From: Actinomycetes bacterium | GTDB lineage: Bacteria > Actinomycetota > CADDZG01 > JAHWKV01 | Length of the DNA stretch: 6,062 bases | NCBI GenBank assembly: GCA_029263035.1 | Contig: JAJCYF010000146.1 | Span: 1 to 6,062 of the forward strand | Direction: 5' to 3' | In this document: positions 1 through 6,062 of the stretch, one piece after another | Layout of the letters: every line of letters starts with the position of its first letter | Position numbering within the stretch: the stretch's first letter is position 1 | Notes under the pieces: generated by a model | Databases searched by the model: none | The model's input: the letters and a program-made list of their open reading frames with translations, nothing else | Told to the model about the DNA's origin: nothing | Translations under genes and position numbers: made by a program

Positions 1-1821
1 ATGGTGATCGCCTCCCCCCCTGCTGCAATCTGGGGGTGGGGCCCCCAGCTTCAGCTTAAGCTCGAGGCGGTCGGATTCGCCCGGGCCATGGCCGTGCTGG
101 TTCCGGCCGTAGCGCTTCCGGTGACCGGTTACGCGCTGGCGGCGGAGAAGGAGGGCAGGGCCCGGCTGGTAACCCTAATGGTGGCCTTCGTCGGGGCGAT
201 GGAACTGCTGGTCCTGGCCGCCGACTTCCTCACGCTGCTTTTTGCCTGGGAGCTGGTGGGGGCGCTGTCATGGAGCCTGATCGGACATGGCTGGGGTGTC
301 CCGGACAATCCTGAGCGAGCTGCGCATGCCTTTTTGACCACCCGCCTGGGGGACCTGGGCCTCTACCTTGCCGCCGGGTCGGCATTTGCGGCCACGGGGA
401 ACCTCTCGTTCAGCGCACTGCCTCAAGCCCGGGGGGTCCAGCTGAGCCTGGTCGGCGCAGGGGTGCTCCTGGCGGCCGCTGCGAAGTCGGCGCAGCTGCC
501 CTTCTCGCCGTGGCTGTTCTCTGCGATGGCGGGCCCGACCCCGGTGTCGGCGCTGCTGCACTCGGCCACCATGGTGGCGTCAGGGGCGTACCTGCTGATC
601 CGCCTGGCGCCGGTCCTGGAGCCGGTAGGGTGGTTCGGGCCGGCGGTGACTGCGGTCGGCCTGGCCACGGCGCTGGTCGGCGGCCTGGTCGCCGTGGTGC
701 AAACCCACCCCAAGAAGGTGCTGGCGGCCTCCACATCGGCCCAGTACGGCTTGATGTTTGTGGCGGTGGGGGTGGGCTTTCCGGCGGTGGCGGCGGTCCA
801 CCTGGTGGTCCACGCGCTGTTCAAGGCACTGTTGTTTCTGTCTAGTGGAGTCGCCATCCACGCCTCCGGCTCCACCTATCTCTCGGAAATGCGGTTAGGG
901 CGAAGTCTCCCCGGCATCGCCGCCCTGTCCGGCGTGGGATCTCTGGCGCTGGCCGCCGTCCCGCCTATGGGAGGGGCCTGGTCAAAGGAGCAGATAGTGG
1001 CGGCTGCGGCACACAGCTCCGTCTGGTTGGCGGTCGGAGTACTGCTGGCCGGCTTGCTCAGCACAGTTTATGCATTCCGCTACCAGCTTCTGGCTTACGG
1101 AAAGCAAGACCTGACCCGAGGTTCGCTGAGCTACGGCCCATCCGTTCCCGGCCCCCCGACCGGCGGCCCGCCGGGCAGAGCTGTAACCGCCTGCCTTGCC
1201 GTCCTGGCGTTCGGCACCCTGTTGCTCTCGCTGCTGTGGCTCTCCCCCGGCAAGATGATGGCGGAGCGGATAGCCGGAGGCGAGCTCGCCGCCGGCACCA
1301 CCGTGGAGCTGATCGCCTCGCTTGCCCTGCTTGCCGCGGGCGCCGCCGGAGTAGCGGTCCTCGCCCGCAGCGGCAGGCTGGCGTCCATGGGTCTGCCGGG
1401 ACGGATCACCACGGGCATGGCGGACTGGGTGGGCCTGCCGGGTCTGGTCCGCGTGCTGGTGGTGGATCCGGTGCTGTGGATCTCCCGTGGGCTGGACCGC
1501 TTCGACAAAACGGTGATCGATGCCGGCGTCCGGGGAGCCGTCGCCGCGGCAAGAATGGCGTCCCGGGTGCTGTCGTTCCGTGTTGAGCTGGGTGTCGACT
1601 CGGCAGTCCGGTCCGTCGCCGGAGCTGTGGTCCTGGCCGCCCGGGCCTCCAGGGTTGCCGACGATCGGGGAGTGGACGCCGCGGTGGAGGGTCTCGCCGA
1701 CGGGGTCGGGCTGGCGGGCGAGCGGGCAGTGGGTCTGCAAACCGGGATGTCTCATCACTACTTCATGATGGTCGCCGGGGGTCTGGCTCTGATCGCGGGG
1801 GTGCTCGCCCTTGGCCGCTGA
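1..1821 (+). CDS. nuoL: NADH-quinone oxidoreductase subunit L (complex I, NuoL), probably 5'-partial
   Basis: Distal antiporter-like subunit of complex I, a polytopic membrane protein that helps couple NADH:quinone electron transfer to proton pumping. Visible family marks, numbered from base 1: helix-5 Glu84 in AWELVGA (equivalent to E. coli Glu144), RLGD with Asp118, Lys162 in AKSAQLPF (Lys229), AGPTPVSALLHSATMV at 177-192, Lys275 in HALFKALLFL, and Lys329 in WSKEQI (Lys399). Residues about 499-582 form the amphipathic lateral helix, followed by the last membrane helix (about 585-604). The offset to E. coli NuoL is about 60 residues at the N-terminus: the first two membrane helices are missing and the protein begins just before helix 3. 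The Met at base 1 is therefore probably internal and the true start lies left of the window, although the frame is open from base 1. The stop is TGA 1819-1821. It is the first gene of nuoL-nuoM-nuoN here. The family call is firm; the start is not. Confidence 0.95.
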   Translation: MVIASPPAAIWGWGPQLQLKLEAVGFARAMAVLVPAVALPVTGYALAAEKEGRARLVTLMVAFVGAMELLVLAADFLTLLFAWELVGALSWSLIGHGWGVPDNPERAAHAFLTTRLGDLGLYLAAGSAFAATGNLSFSALPQARGVQLSLVGAGVLLAAAAKSAQLPFSPWLFSAMAGPTPVSALLHSATMVASGAYLLIRLAPVLEPVGWFGPAVTAVGLATALVGGLVAVVQTHPKKVLAASTSAQYGLMFVAVGVGFPAVAAVHLVVHALFKALLFLSSGVAIHASGSTYLSEMRLGRSLPGIAALSGVGSLALAAVPPMGGAWSKEQIVAAAAHSSVWLAVGVLLAGLLSTVYAFRYQLLAYGKQDLTRGSLSYGPSVPGPPTGGPPGRAVTACLAVLAFGTLLLSLLWLSPGKMMAERIAGGELAAGTTVELIASLALLAAGAAGVAVLARSGRLASMGLPGRITTGMADWVGLPGLVRVLVVDPVLWISRGLDRFDKTVIDAGVRGAVAAARMASRVLSFRVELGVDSAVRSVAGAVVLAARASRVADDRGVDAAVEGLADGVGLAGERAVGLQTGMSHHYFMMVAGGLALIAGVLALGR

Positions 1822-1829
1822 CCGACTTT

Positions 1830-1836
1830 GGGGGAG
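1830..1836 (+). promoter_or_regulatory. Ribosome binding site deciding the nuoM start
   Basis: GGGGGAG lies 9 bases before GTG 1846, a normal Shine-Dalgarno spacing. The only other nearby in-frame start, TTG 1828, overlaps this purine run and has no purine-rich site in front of it. The ATG at 1838 is out of frame. The site therefore favours GTG 1846. Confidence 0.6.
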
Positions 1837-1845
1837 AATGCGCGG

Positions 1846-3351
1846 GTGCTGACTGCGGCCATTTTTACCCCCCTGGTGGCAGCGGCCATCTATTCGCTGG
1901 CGCCCCTCGGCCGCAGCCGCCCGAACCAATCCGGCGGGCAATCGGTCGCCGCCCTGCGCTGGACGGCAGTGGCCATCTCAGCAGTGCCGCTCGCCATCAT
2001 TGTTTATGCCTGGAGCCGTTTCGACGGCGGCGGCTTTGAACTGGTGGAGTCTGCCCGCTGGATACCGACGCTGGGCGTTGGCTACCGGGTGGGAGTCGAC
2101 GGCCTTTCCCTGCCGCTAAGCGCTATGACCGCGTTGATCTTCGTGGTTTCCGTCGCCTACCCGGTCGACTGGCGCGGCAGGCCGAAACAGTACTTCGCCT
2201 TGATGCTGTTCCTGGAGGGAGTGTCGCTCGGGCTCTTCCTGGCACTCGACCTGTTCCTCTTCTTCGTTTTCTGGGACCTGAGCCTGGTGGGCATGTACTT
2301 TTTGATCGGCGTGTGGGGCCACGGGGATGCCCAGCGCAGCGCGCTCAAGTTCTTCATCTACACGCTTGCCGGCTCCCTTGCGCTCCTGCTCGGCATCATC
2401 GGCCTGTACCTGGCAACCGAGCCGCGCACTTTCGACATGGCGGCCATTATCGAGCAGCCGCCCCTGCCGGCCGGGGGACTGTATACCAATATGGTGTTCC
2501 TGGGATTGTTCCTGGGCTTTGCGATCAAAACGCCTACAGTCCCATTTCACACCTGGCTGCCTCCCGCCCATGTGGATGCCCCCGCCCCCGCCTCCGCCAT
2601 CCTTGCCGGAGTCCTCCTCAAGATGGGTACCTACGGGTTCGTCAGGATTTTGATGCAGATGATGCCGGGGACCTTCGCCCGCTTCGCCTTCCCATTGGGG
2701 GTGCTGGCGGTGGTCTCCATCGTCTACGGAGCGCTGGTGGCTCTGGCGCAAACCAACATGAAGCGCATGATCGCCTATACCAGTGTTAACCACATGGGTT
2801 ATGTGATCCTGGGCCTTGCCGCGGCCGGCGCGGCGGTCACCGGGAAAGGCGAGGCCCAGGTGCTGGCCCTTACCGGAGCGACCGTGGAGATGGTCGCCCA
2901 TGGACTGATCACAGGGGCGCTCTTTCTGATCAGCGGCTCAATCCTCCAGCGGGGGGAGACCTACGAGATGGACCAGTTCGGGGGACTGGCGGCTCGCGCT
3001 CCGGCGCTCACCGGCGCCACGGTGCTCGCGGCGTTTGCCAGCCTGGGGCTTCCCGCCCTAGCCGGTTTCGTGGCCGAGTTCCAGGTGTTCACCGGGGCGC
3101 TGTCGGTGTTCCCCTGGCTCGCGGCGGTGGGCCTGCTGGGAATCGTTATCACGGCAGCCGTGTTCCTACGAATGCTTCAGAGGGTGTTCCTGGGTCCGCT
3201 GCGGGAGCGTTGGTCTGCCTTTGCCGACCTGAGCGCCGTCGAGCTGGCGGCGCTGGCCGGGATGCTCATCCCGGTGGTGGCGATCGGTGTCTCCCCGGCA
3301 TGGCTGTTGGAAGTGATCGAGAGCGCAGCGCAGACGGTGCTCGGAGGCTAA
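1846..3351 (+). CDS. nuoM: NADH-quinone oxidoreductase subunit M (complex I, NuoM)
   Basis: Middle antiporter-like subunit of the complex I membrane arm, about 501 residues and about 14 membrane helices, the normal size for NuoM. I chose GTG 1846 because it follows GGGGGAG at a good distance and gives an N-terminus that enters a membrane helix at once (MLTAAIFTPLV), as usual in NuoM. A TTG start at 1828 would add six residues. Numbered from the GTG: GVDGLSLPLS at helix 3 (83-92), Lys228 in FAIKTP (E. coli Lys234), HTWLPPAHVDAPAPASAILA from 235, Lys259 in LLKMGTYG (Lys265), NHMGYV at 315-320, AHGL with His352, and Glu411 in FVAEF (Glu407). The oddity is helix 5, which reads FFVFWDLSLVGMYFLIG: Asp144 replaces the near-invariant glutamate and Gly replaces the usual Pro. 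The gene starts 25 bases after the nuoL stop and abuts nuoN, so it is co-transcribed. Confidence 0.96.
   Translation: MLTAAIFTPLVAAAIYSLAPLGRSRPNQSGGQSVAALRWTAVAISAVPLAIIVYAWSRFDGGGFELVESARWIPTLGVGYRVGVDGLSLPLSAMTALIFVVSVAYPVDWRGRPKQYFALMLFLEGVSLGLFLALDLFLFFVFWDLSLVGMYFLIGVWGHGDAQRSALKFFIYTLAGSLALLLGIIGLYLATEPRTFDMAAIIEQPPLPAGGLYTNMVFLGLFLGFAIKTPTVPFHTWLPPAHVDAPAPASAILAGVLLKMGTYGFVRILMQMMPGTFARFAFPLGVLAVVSIVYGALVALAQTNMKRMIAYTSVNHMGYVILGLAAAGAAVTGKGEAQVLALTGATVEMVAHGLITGALFLISGSILQRGETYEMDQFGGLAARAPALTGATVLAAFASLGLPALAGFVAEFQVFTGALSVFPWLAAVGLLGIVITAAVFLRMLQRVFLGPLRERWSAFADLSAVELAALAGMLIPVVAIGVSPAWLLEVIESAAQTVLGG
3343..3347 (+). promoter_or_regulatory. Ribosome binding site of nuoN, inside the end of nuoM
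   Basis: GGAGG sits in the last codons of nuoM, with only 4 bases (CTAA) between it and ATG 3352. This is short for a Shine-Dalgarno site and suggests translational coupling, with ribosomes finishing nuoM restarting at once. Further in-frame ATGs at 3361, 3364, 3370 and 3379 leave the exact start open. Confidence 0.5.
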
Positions 3352-4776
3352 ATGCAGGGAATGATGGCCATGCAGGTCATGGACATCCTGCCCGAGATAA
3401 CACTTCTTGTCACCGGCATCATCGTCCTGCTCTACAGCCTGGCGGCTCCCAGGCGGCTCCAGTTGGGGGCCGCGCTGCTGGCACTTGCCGGGGTCGGCGG
3501 CGCCGTGGCGGCCAGCATCGCCATGTTGGAAGGACCGCAGCGCCTCACGTTCGCCGGCACCTACTCAATAGACTGGGCTGCCGTCTGGGCCAAGATCATC
3601 ATTCTGGTCGCAGCCGCCGCCGTGATCGCACTTTCGATTCCCTGGTTCAAAACCGATCCCCGGTTCGGCGAGTACTACACCCTGCTGTTGTTCTCGGCCC
3701 TCGGAGCGATCCTCATGGCGGGGTCGACCGACCTGATGGAGCTGATGATGGCGCTTTTGCTCTCCTCGGCCACCGGCTACGTGCTCACTGCATACCATCG
3801 CCGCTCCCGGATGTCGTCCGAGGCGGCGATGAAGTATTTCCTGCTGGGGGCGCTGAGCAGCGCGGGGATGCTGATGGGTTTGGCGCTCCTGTTCGGGGAG
3901 GGCGGCACCACGGTTTACGAGTCCATGGAGGATGGTTTGGCCTCGGGCGGCGCAGCGGTGGTGGCGGGCGCCGCCCTGGTGATTACCGGGCTGGCCTTCA
4001 AGCTGGGATCCTTTCCCGTGCACCAGTGGATGCCCGACGTAGCCGAGGGGGCTCCCGCGCCGGTGGCCGCCTTCATCACATCCGCTCCCAAAGTCGGGGG
4101 CCTGGTGGCCATTGTCCGGCTGGTGGCCATCCTGCCCGAGCAGTCGGTGGGGTGGAGGCTGCTCATTGCGGTGCTCGCGGCAGCCTCGATGACCATAGGC
4201 AATCTCGCAGCGCTCTGGCAGACCGACCTGCGCCGGCTGCTCGGTTGGTCTTCGGTGTCACAGACCGGCTACGGACTCATGGGCGTGGCGGCGCTGGGAA
4301 GGAGCGATCTTGCGCTGCCGTCGGTGCTGTTCTTCCTGGTGGCCTACATGTTCGCCAACGTTGGCGCCTTCGGGGTGGTCACCGAACTCAGGGGGCGCAG
4401 CAAATTGGCAGACTACGAGGGGCTCGCCGGAGCGAGACCGGTGCTGGCAGCGTCATTGGTGGTGGTCTTCCTCTCGTTCATCGGTATTCCGCCTCTTGCC
4501 GGATTCGGCGCCAAGCTGGCACTATTCGCGGCCAGCATCGATGCGGGATATACCTGGCTGGCGGTGCTTGCAGCGGTCAACACCGTAATCTCTATCTTCT
4601 ACTACGCTCGGTTTGCCGGAGCGATGTACTTCCTCCGCTCGCCGGGCCGCGCCGTCCCGGTGCTCGGGCACTGGGCTGCCGTTCCGGCGATCGGCTGCGC
4701 CATCGCGGTGATAGTTGCAGGCGTCACAGCCGAGTTTCTGATCGGTCAATTCATGGCGGTCCATCAGGTTCCGTGA
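3352..4776 (+). CDS. nuoN: NADH-quinone oxidoreductase subunit N (complex I, NuoN)
   Basis: Antiporter-like subunit closest to the quinone end of the arm among the three here; 474 residues and about 14 membrane helices, the usual NuoN size. Visible marks: EAAMKYFLLGAL at 157-168 (helix 6), Lys217 in LAFKLGSFPVHQWMPDV (E. coli Lys217), AEGAPAPVAAFITSAPK ending in Lys247 (Lys247), the TDLRRLLGWSSVSQTGY loop at 291-307, and Lys388 in AGFGAKLALF (Lys395). Helix 5 departs from the family: aligned to E. coli, the glutamate (Glu133) position is Leu136 in MMALLLSSATGYVL, and the nearest acid is Glu130, six residues earlier. ATG 3352 follows the nuoM TAA with no gap. Four more in-frame ATGs lie within the next 30 bases, so the true N-terminus could be up to nine residues shorter. 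It is the last nuo gene of the operon, as is usual. Stop TGA 4774-4776. Confidence 0.96.
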   Translation: MQGMMAMQVMDILPEITLLVTGIIVLLYSLAAPRRLQLGAALLALAGVGGAVAASIAMLEGPQRLTFAGTYSIDWAAVWAKIIILVAAAAVIALSIPWFKTDPRFGEYYTLLLFSALGAILMAGSTDLMELMMALLLSSATGYVLTAYHRRSRMSSEAAMKYFLLGALSSAGMLMGLALLFGEGGTTVYESMEDGLASGGAAVVAGAALVITGLAFKLGSFPVHQWMPDVAEGAPAPVAAFITSAPKVGGLVAIVRLVAILPEQSVGWRLLIAVLAAASMTIGNLAALWQTDLRRLLGWSSVSQTGYGLMGVAALGRSDLALPSVLFFLVAYMFANVGAFGVVTELRGRSKLADYEGLAGARPVLAASLVVVFLSFIGIPPLAGFGAKLALFAASIDAGYTWLAVLAAVNTVISIFYYARFAGAMYFLRSPGRAVPVLGHWAAVPAIGCAIAVIVAGVTAEFLIGQFMAVHQVP

Positions 4777-4804
4777 GCGGCCCGTAGGGGTCATCTCCCT
4801 CCGA

Positions 4805-4817
4805 CTGGGACGCCCAG
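4805..4817 (+). terminator. Weak candidate terminator hairpin after nuoN
   Basis: CTGGG, loop ACG, CCCAG forms a perfect 5-base-pair stem 29 bases after the nuoN stop, where the operon should end. No T tract follows, so it lacks half of an intrinsic terminator. It could be a Rho-independent variant, an RNA 3'-end stabiliser or chance. Confidence 0.2.
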
Positions 4818-4879
4818 AGGAGTAGCCGGAGGTTGCTTCTCACGGGTCGACCGAAGCCGGGGCCAGCAGGAAAGTGAAC

Positions 4880-5284
4880 TTACAATTCGTCGACTTCGGC
4901 CTCACCGTGTTCGATCACGCCATCGGCTGGTACCCGACCACTGGGACGCATCAAAACGACATCTCCGCGCCGAAGCGCCTCAAGGAAAACGGTCTCTATC
5001 GCCAGACTTATCCACGCTCGGCATCGTCCGTAGAGATCACAGCATCATGCCGGGCTGTCTGCTTTGAAGCTCGCCAATTCCTGCCTTTAACGTGACTGGG
5101 CCCCGTATAGACAAGGAGGAAGCTCAGCCTAAACTTCCGTTTAAACATAGCGGCGCGATCGCCATGTTCCTCATGGTCCGAGTGCCCTGTCTTGGATCCT
5201 GGCGCTGCGTGACCGGAGTGATCATCTGATGGGCCTGGACGCCATGTCCGTCGTCCGAATGAAGGGACCGTGACCCGAATGATC
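4880..5284 (-). pseudogene. Eroded CopB-type heavy-metal (copper) P-type ATPase fragment
   Basis: Read on the minus strand, pieces of a P1B-type metal-exporting ATPase appear in their natural order. (1) A His-rich N-terminus: DHSGHG (5284-5267, one frame), then DDHSGHA and TGHSDHEEHGDRAA leading into MFKRKFRLSFLLV (5226-5110), the run into the first membrane helix seen in CopB-type pumps. (2) In another frame, GELQSRQPGMML followed by TGA (5075-5037), matching the EL..R.PGMM motif that precedes a membrane helix. (3) In a third stretch, VFLEALRRGDVVL, then RVPADGV, then GEAEVDE (about 4990-4883), the actuator domain, followed by a TAA stop (4882-4880) where the family continues with TGES. Pieces 1 and 2 are about 30 bases apart and pieces 2 and 3 about 45, far less than an intact gene needs, so membrane helices are deleted. 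The phosphorylation domain (DKTG) is absent. The remnant converges on nuoN with about 100 bases between. P-type ATPase identity is firm from motifs; CopB subtype is inferred from the His-rich end and MFKRKF. Confidence 0.75.
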
Positions 5285-5879
5285 TCGGCGGTCCTCGGTT
5301 TGCCGCTCCACAGGACGAATTTCTGGCTCCGGTGACGTGATAAAATGCTCCCGGCCTCCACTTGTCGCTTATCGCATGTGACGAGGTCATGCTGCCTCCA
5401 AAGCTTCAGCGCCGTTACCCTTTCGATCTTTGTCGACATTCTGTCTATGCCCTTCGTCTCTCTAAATGCTCGTGTCCGACACCCTACCCATGGGAGACCC
5501 AAGGACATCTGTTGACCCTAGACTTTAAGGACCGGCGAATAAGGTTGCCGGGCCTCTTTTGCTGCGTCCGTCCCGAGGCGCCGTTGCGACGACGTACCTC
5601 GATGTGATCCTTCAGGAGGAGTAAGACCGCTAGTCGCTGGGTTGCGGGAGTTGAGCGCAGCTACCTGTTGCAAAATCTCGCCGCATGGACGGTGTTGGCG
5701 AGCATCCGCCGCACACAGCAGTTGCTTGACTCTCAACCTTGTCCGATCTAGCAGACCGTCTTGTCCACCCACCGGTGTGTCGACATCTTCAGTACCCGTC
5801 GCTGGCCGCTCTTCTCTGTTCGAATTTGTACCCCAGTCGAAACGACGTAGCCGCTTGCTGTTTAGCCAGGCCTACTAGG
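5285..5879. other. Gene-free stretch, no recognisable coding content
   Basis: Both strands carry only short frames (up to about 165 codons) with no recognisable domain, poor start contexts and composition unlike the nuo genes. The DNA looks visibly less GC-rich and lacks the strong third-position G/C bias of 1-4776. An AGGAGGAG at 5614-5621 has no start codon at a suitable distance. The right half may be decayed flanking DNA of the ATPase remnant or a former mobile element, but no specific gene can be supported. Confidence 0.5.
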
Positions 5880-5940
5880 GGGGAGTACAAGCGGACAGGA
5901 TAGACGCGACTTAGGGGAGTACAAGCGGACAGGATAGACG
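5880..5940. repeat. Perfect 27-base direct repeat, two copies, 7-base spacer
   Basis: Copies at 5880-5906 and 5914-5940 are identical and begin GGGGAGTACAAGCGGACAGG; the spacer is CGACTTA, so the period is 34 bases. Just left of each copy is a related TAG/TTAG plus G run (5876-5879 and 5911-5913), so the resemblance extends a little further with small indels. Two copies only and a short spacer argue against CRISPR. It could be a tandem duplication, a duplicated transposon end or a pair of protein-binding sites; the sequence alone does not decide. Confidence 0.85.
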
Positions 5941-5942
5941 GG

Positions 5943-5975
5943 CCACGTCCCGTCAAGTGGTGTAAGAAGAACCAC
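5943..5975. repeat. Overlapping short inverted repeats next to the direct repeat
   Basis: CCAC 5943-5946 can pair with GTGG 5957-5960, and GTGGT 5957-5961 can instead pair with ACCAC 5971-5975. The two hairpins share the middle arm and exclude each other. The stems are only 4-5 bases, so this may be chance. The position immediately after the 27-base repeat is what makes it worth noting. Confidence 0.3.
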
Positions 5976-6062
5976 CGCAACATCCTCATTGCGACTTTCT
6001 AACCTGCCTTCATCAACTCCTTCGGCACCTCCTTCTCACTCCCGGGTTCACTCCCGGACTTA
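5976..6062. other. Right-edge stretch, unassigned
   Basis: No recognisable gene. The only pattern is a 10-base direct repeat, TCACTCCCGG, at 6036-6045 and 6048-6057. A minus-strand frame enters from the right edge and stops at 6001-5999 after 20 codons, reading SEKEVPKELMKAG near its end. It could be the C-terminus of a gene lying to the right, but it is too short to name. Confidence 0.3.

Noticed and set aside
4906..4919. CGTG-TTCGAT-CACG hairpin with a T-loop-like loop
   Set aside because: It lies inside the actuator-domain coding remnant and no cloverleaf surrounds it.
4874..5095. Plus-strand 73-codon frame with a GTG start after nuoN
   Set aside because: It lies exactly opposite the actuator-domain piece of the P-type ATPase remnant; its translation has no family resemblance, so it is an antisense shadow.
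5008..5508. Minus-strand 166-codon frame as a real gene
   Set aside because: Only residues about 95-133 resemble a known family (CopB-type N-terminus). The part before is unrecognisable and the part after runs out of frame from the matching motifs, so it is treated as part of a pseudogene.
5512..5545. TTGACC and TAAGGT as a sigma-70-type promoter
   Set aside because: The two boxes are 22 bases apart, too far for a normal promoter, and no gene follows.
5518..5772. Minus-strand 84-codon frame
   Set aside because: No domain, no convincing ribosome site and composition like random sequence.
5815..5835. GTTCGAAT resembling a tRNA T-loop
   Set aside because: The flanking bases (CTCTG and TTGTA) do not pair as a T-stem, and no acceptor, D or anticodon arm could be built around it.
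5642..5878. Plus-strand 78-codon frame and the neighbouring frame reading VERSYLLQNLAAW (about 5650-5690)
   Set aside because: Neither shows a known domain. The AGGAGGAG at 5614-5621 has no start codon at usable distance, and the second frame has no proper start.
5880..5940. CRISPR array
   Set aside because: Only two repeat copies, a 7-base spacer and no cas genes in the window.
5789..5989. Minus-strand 66-codon frame across the 27-base repeat
   Set aside because: It is open only through the repeat and unrecognisable sequence; no family match and no ribosome site.

Overview
The window holds the distal end of a respiratory complex I (NADH:quinone oxidoreductase) operon on the + strand, nuoL-nuoM-nuoN (bases 1-4776), followed by about 1.3 kb with no intact gene. 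The three genes encode the antiporter-like membrane subunits that form the distal and middle parts of the proton-pumping arm. The DNA is GC-rich, genes start with GTG or ATG behind purine-rich ribosome sites, and wording such as the NuoL 'AWELVGA' and NuoN 'TGYVL.AYHRRS' segments resembles complex I subunits I associate with actinobacteria. I therefore suggest a high-GC actinobacterium-like organism, with moderate confidence; a related high-GC phylum is not excluded.

Layout: nuoL occupies 1-1821 and is probably cut at its 5' end by the window edge, because about 60 N-terminal residues (two membrane helices) expected for the family are absent. nuoM follows, most likely from GTG 1846, and nuoN starts on the base after the nuoM stop. 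The tight packing implies one transcript. The three proteins keep most of the lysines and other charged residues of the proton path. The helix-5 glutamate, however, is Glu in NuoL, Asp in NuoM and Leu in NuoN. NuoL also carries a 26-residue-period repeat in the lateral helix that clamps the arm together.

Beyond nuoN, the minus strand from 5284 down to 4880 carries pieces of a heavy-metal P-type ATPase of the CopB type, in the correct order: a His-rich N-terminus running into MFKRKF, an ELQSRQPGMM motif before a membrane helix, and an actuator-domain stretch with GDVVL, RVPADGV and EVDE. They are split by frameshifts, stops and large internal deletions, so this is an eroded pseudogene lying tail to tail with the nuo operon. 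From 5285 to 5879 I recognise no gene. At 5880-5940 there is a perfect 27-base direct repeat with a 7-base spacer, next to short inverted repeats, which may mark an old mobile-element junction. The sequence to the right edge is unassigned.

I see no convincing new system. The points most worth checking are the eroded metal ATPase, the helix-5 substitutions, the NuoL lateral-helix repeat and the 27-base repeat.
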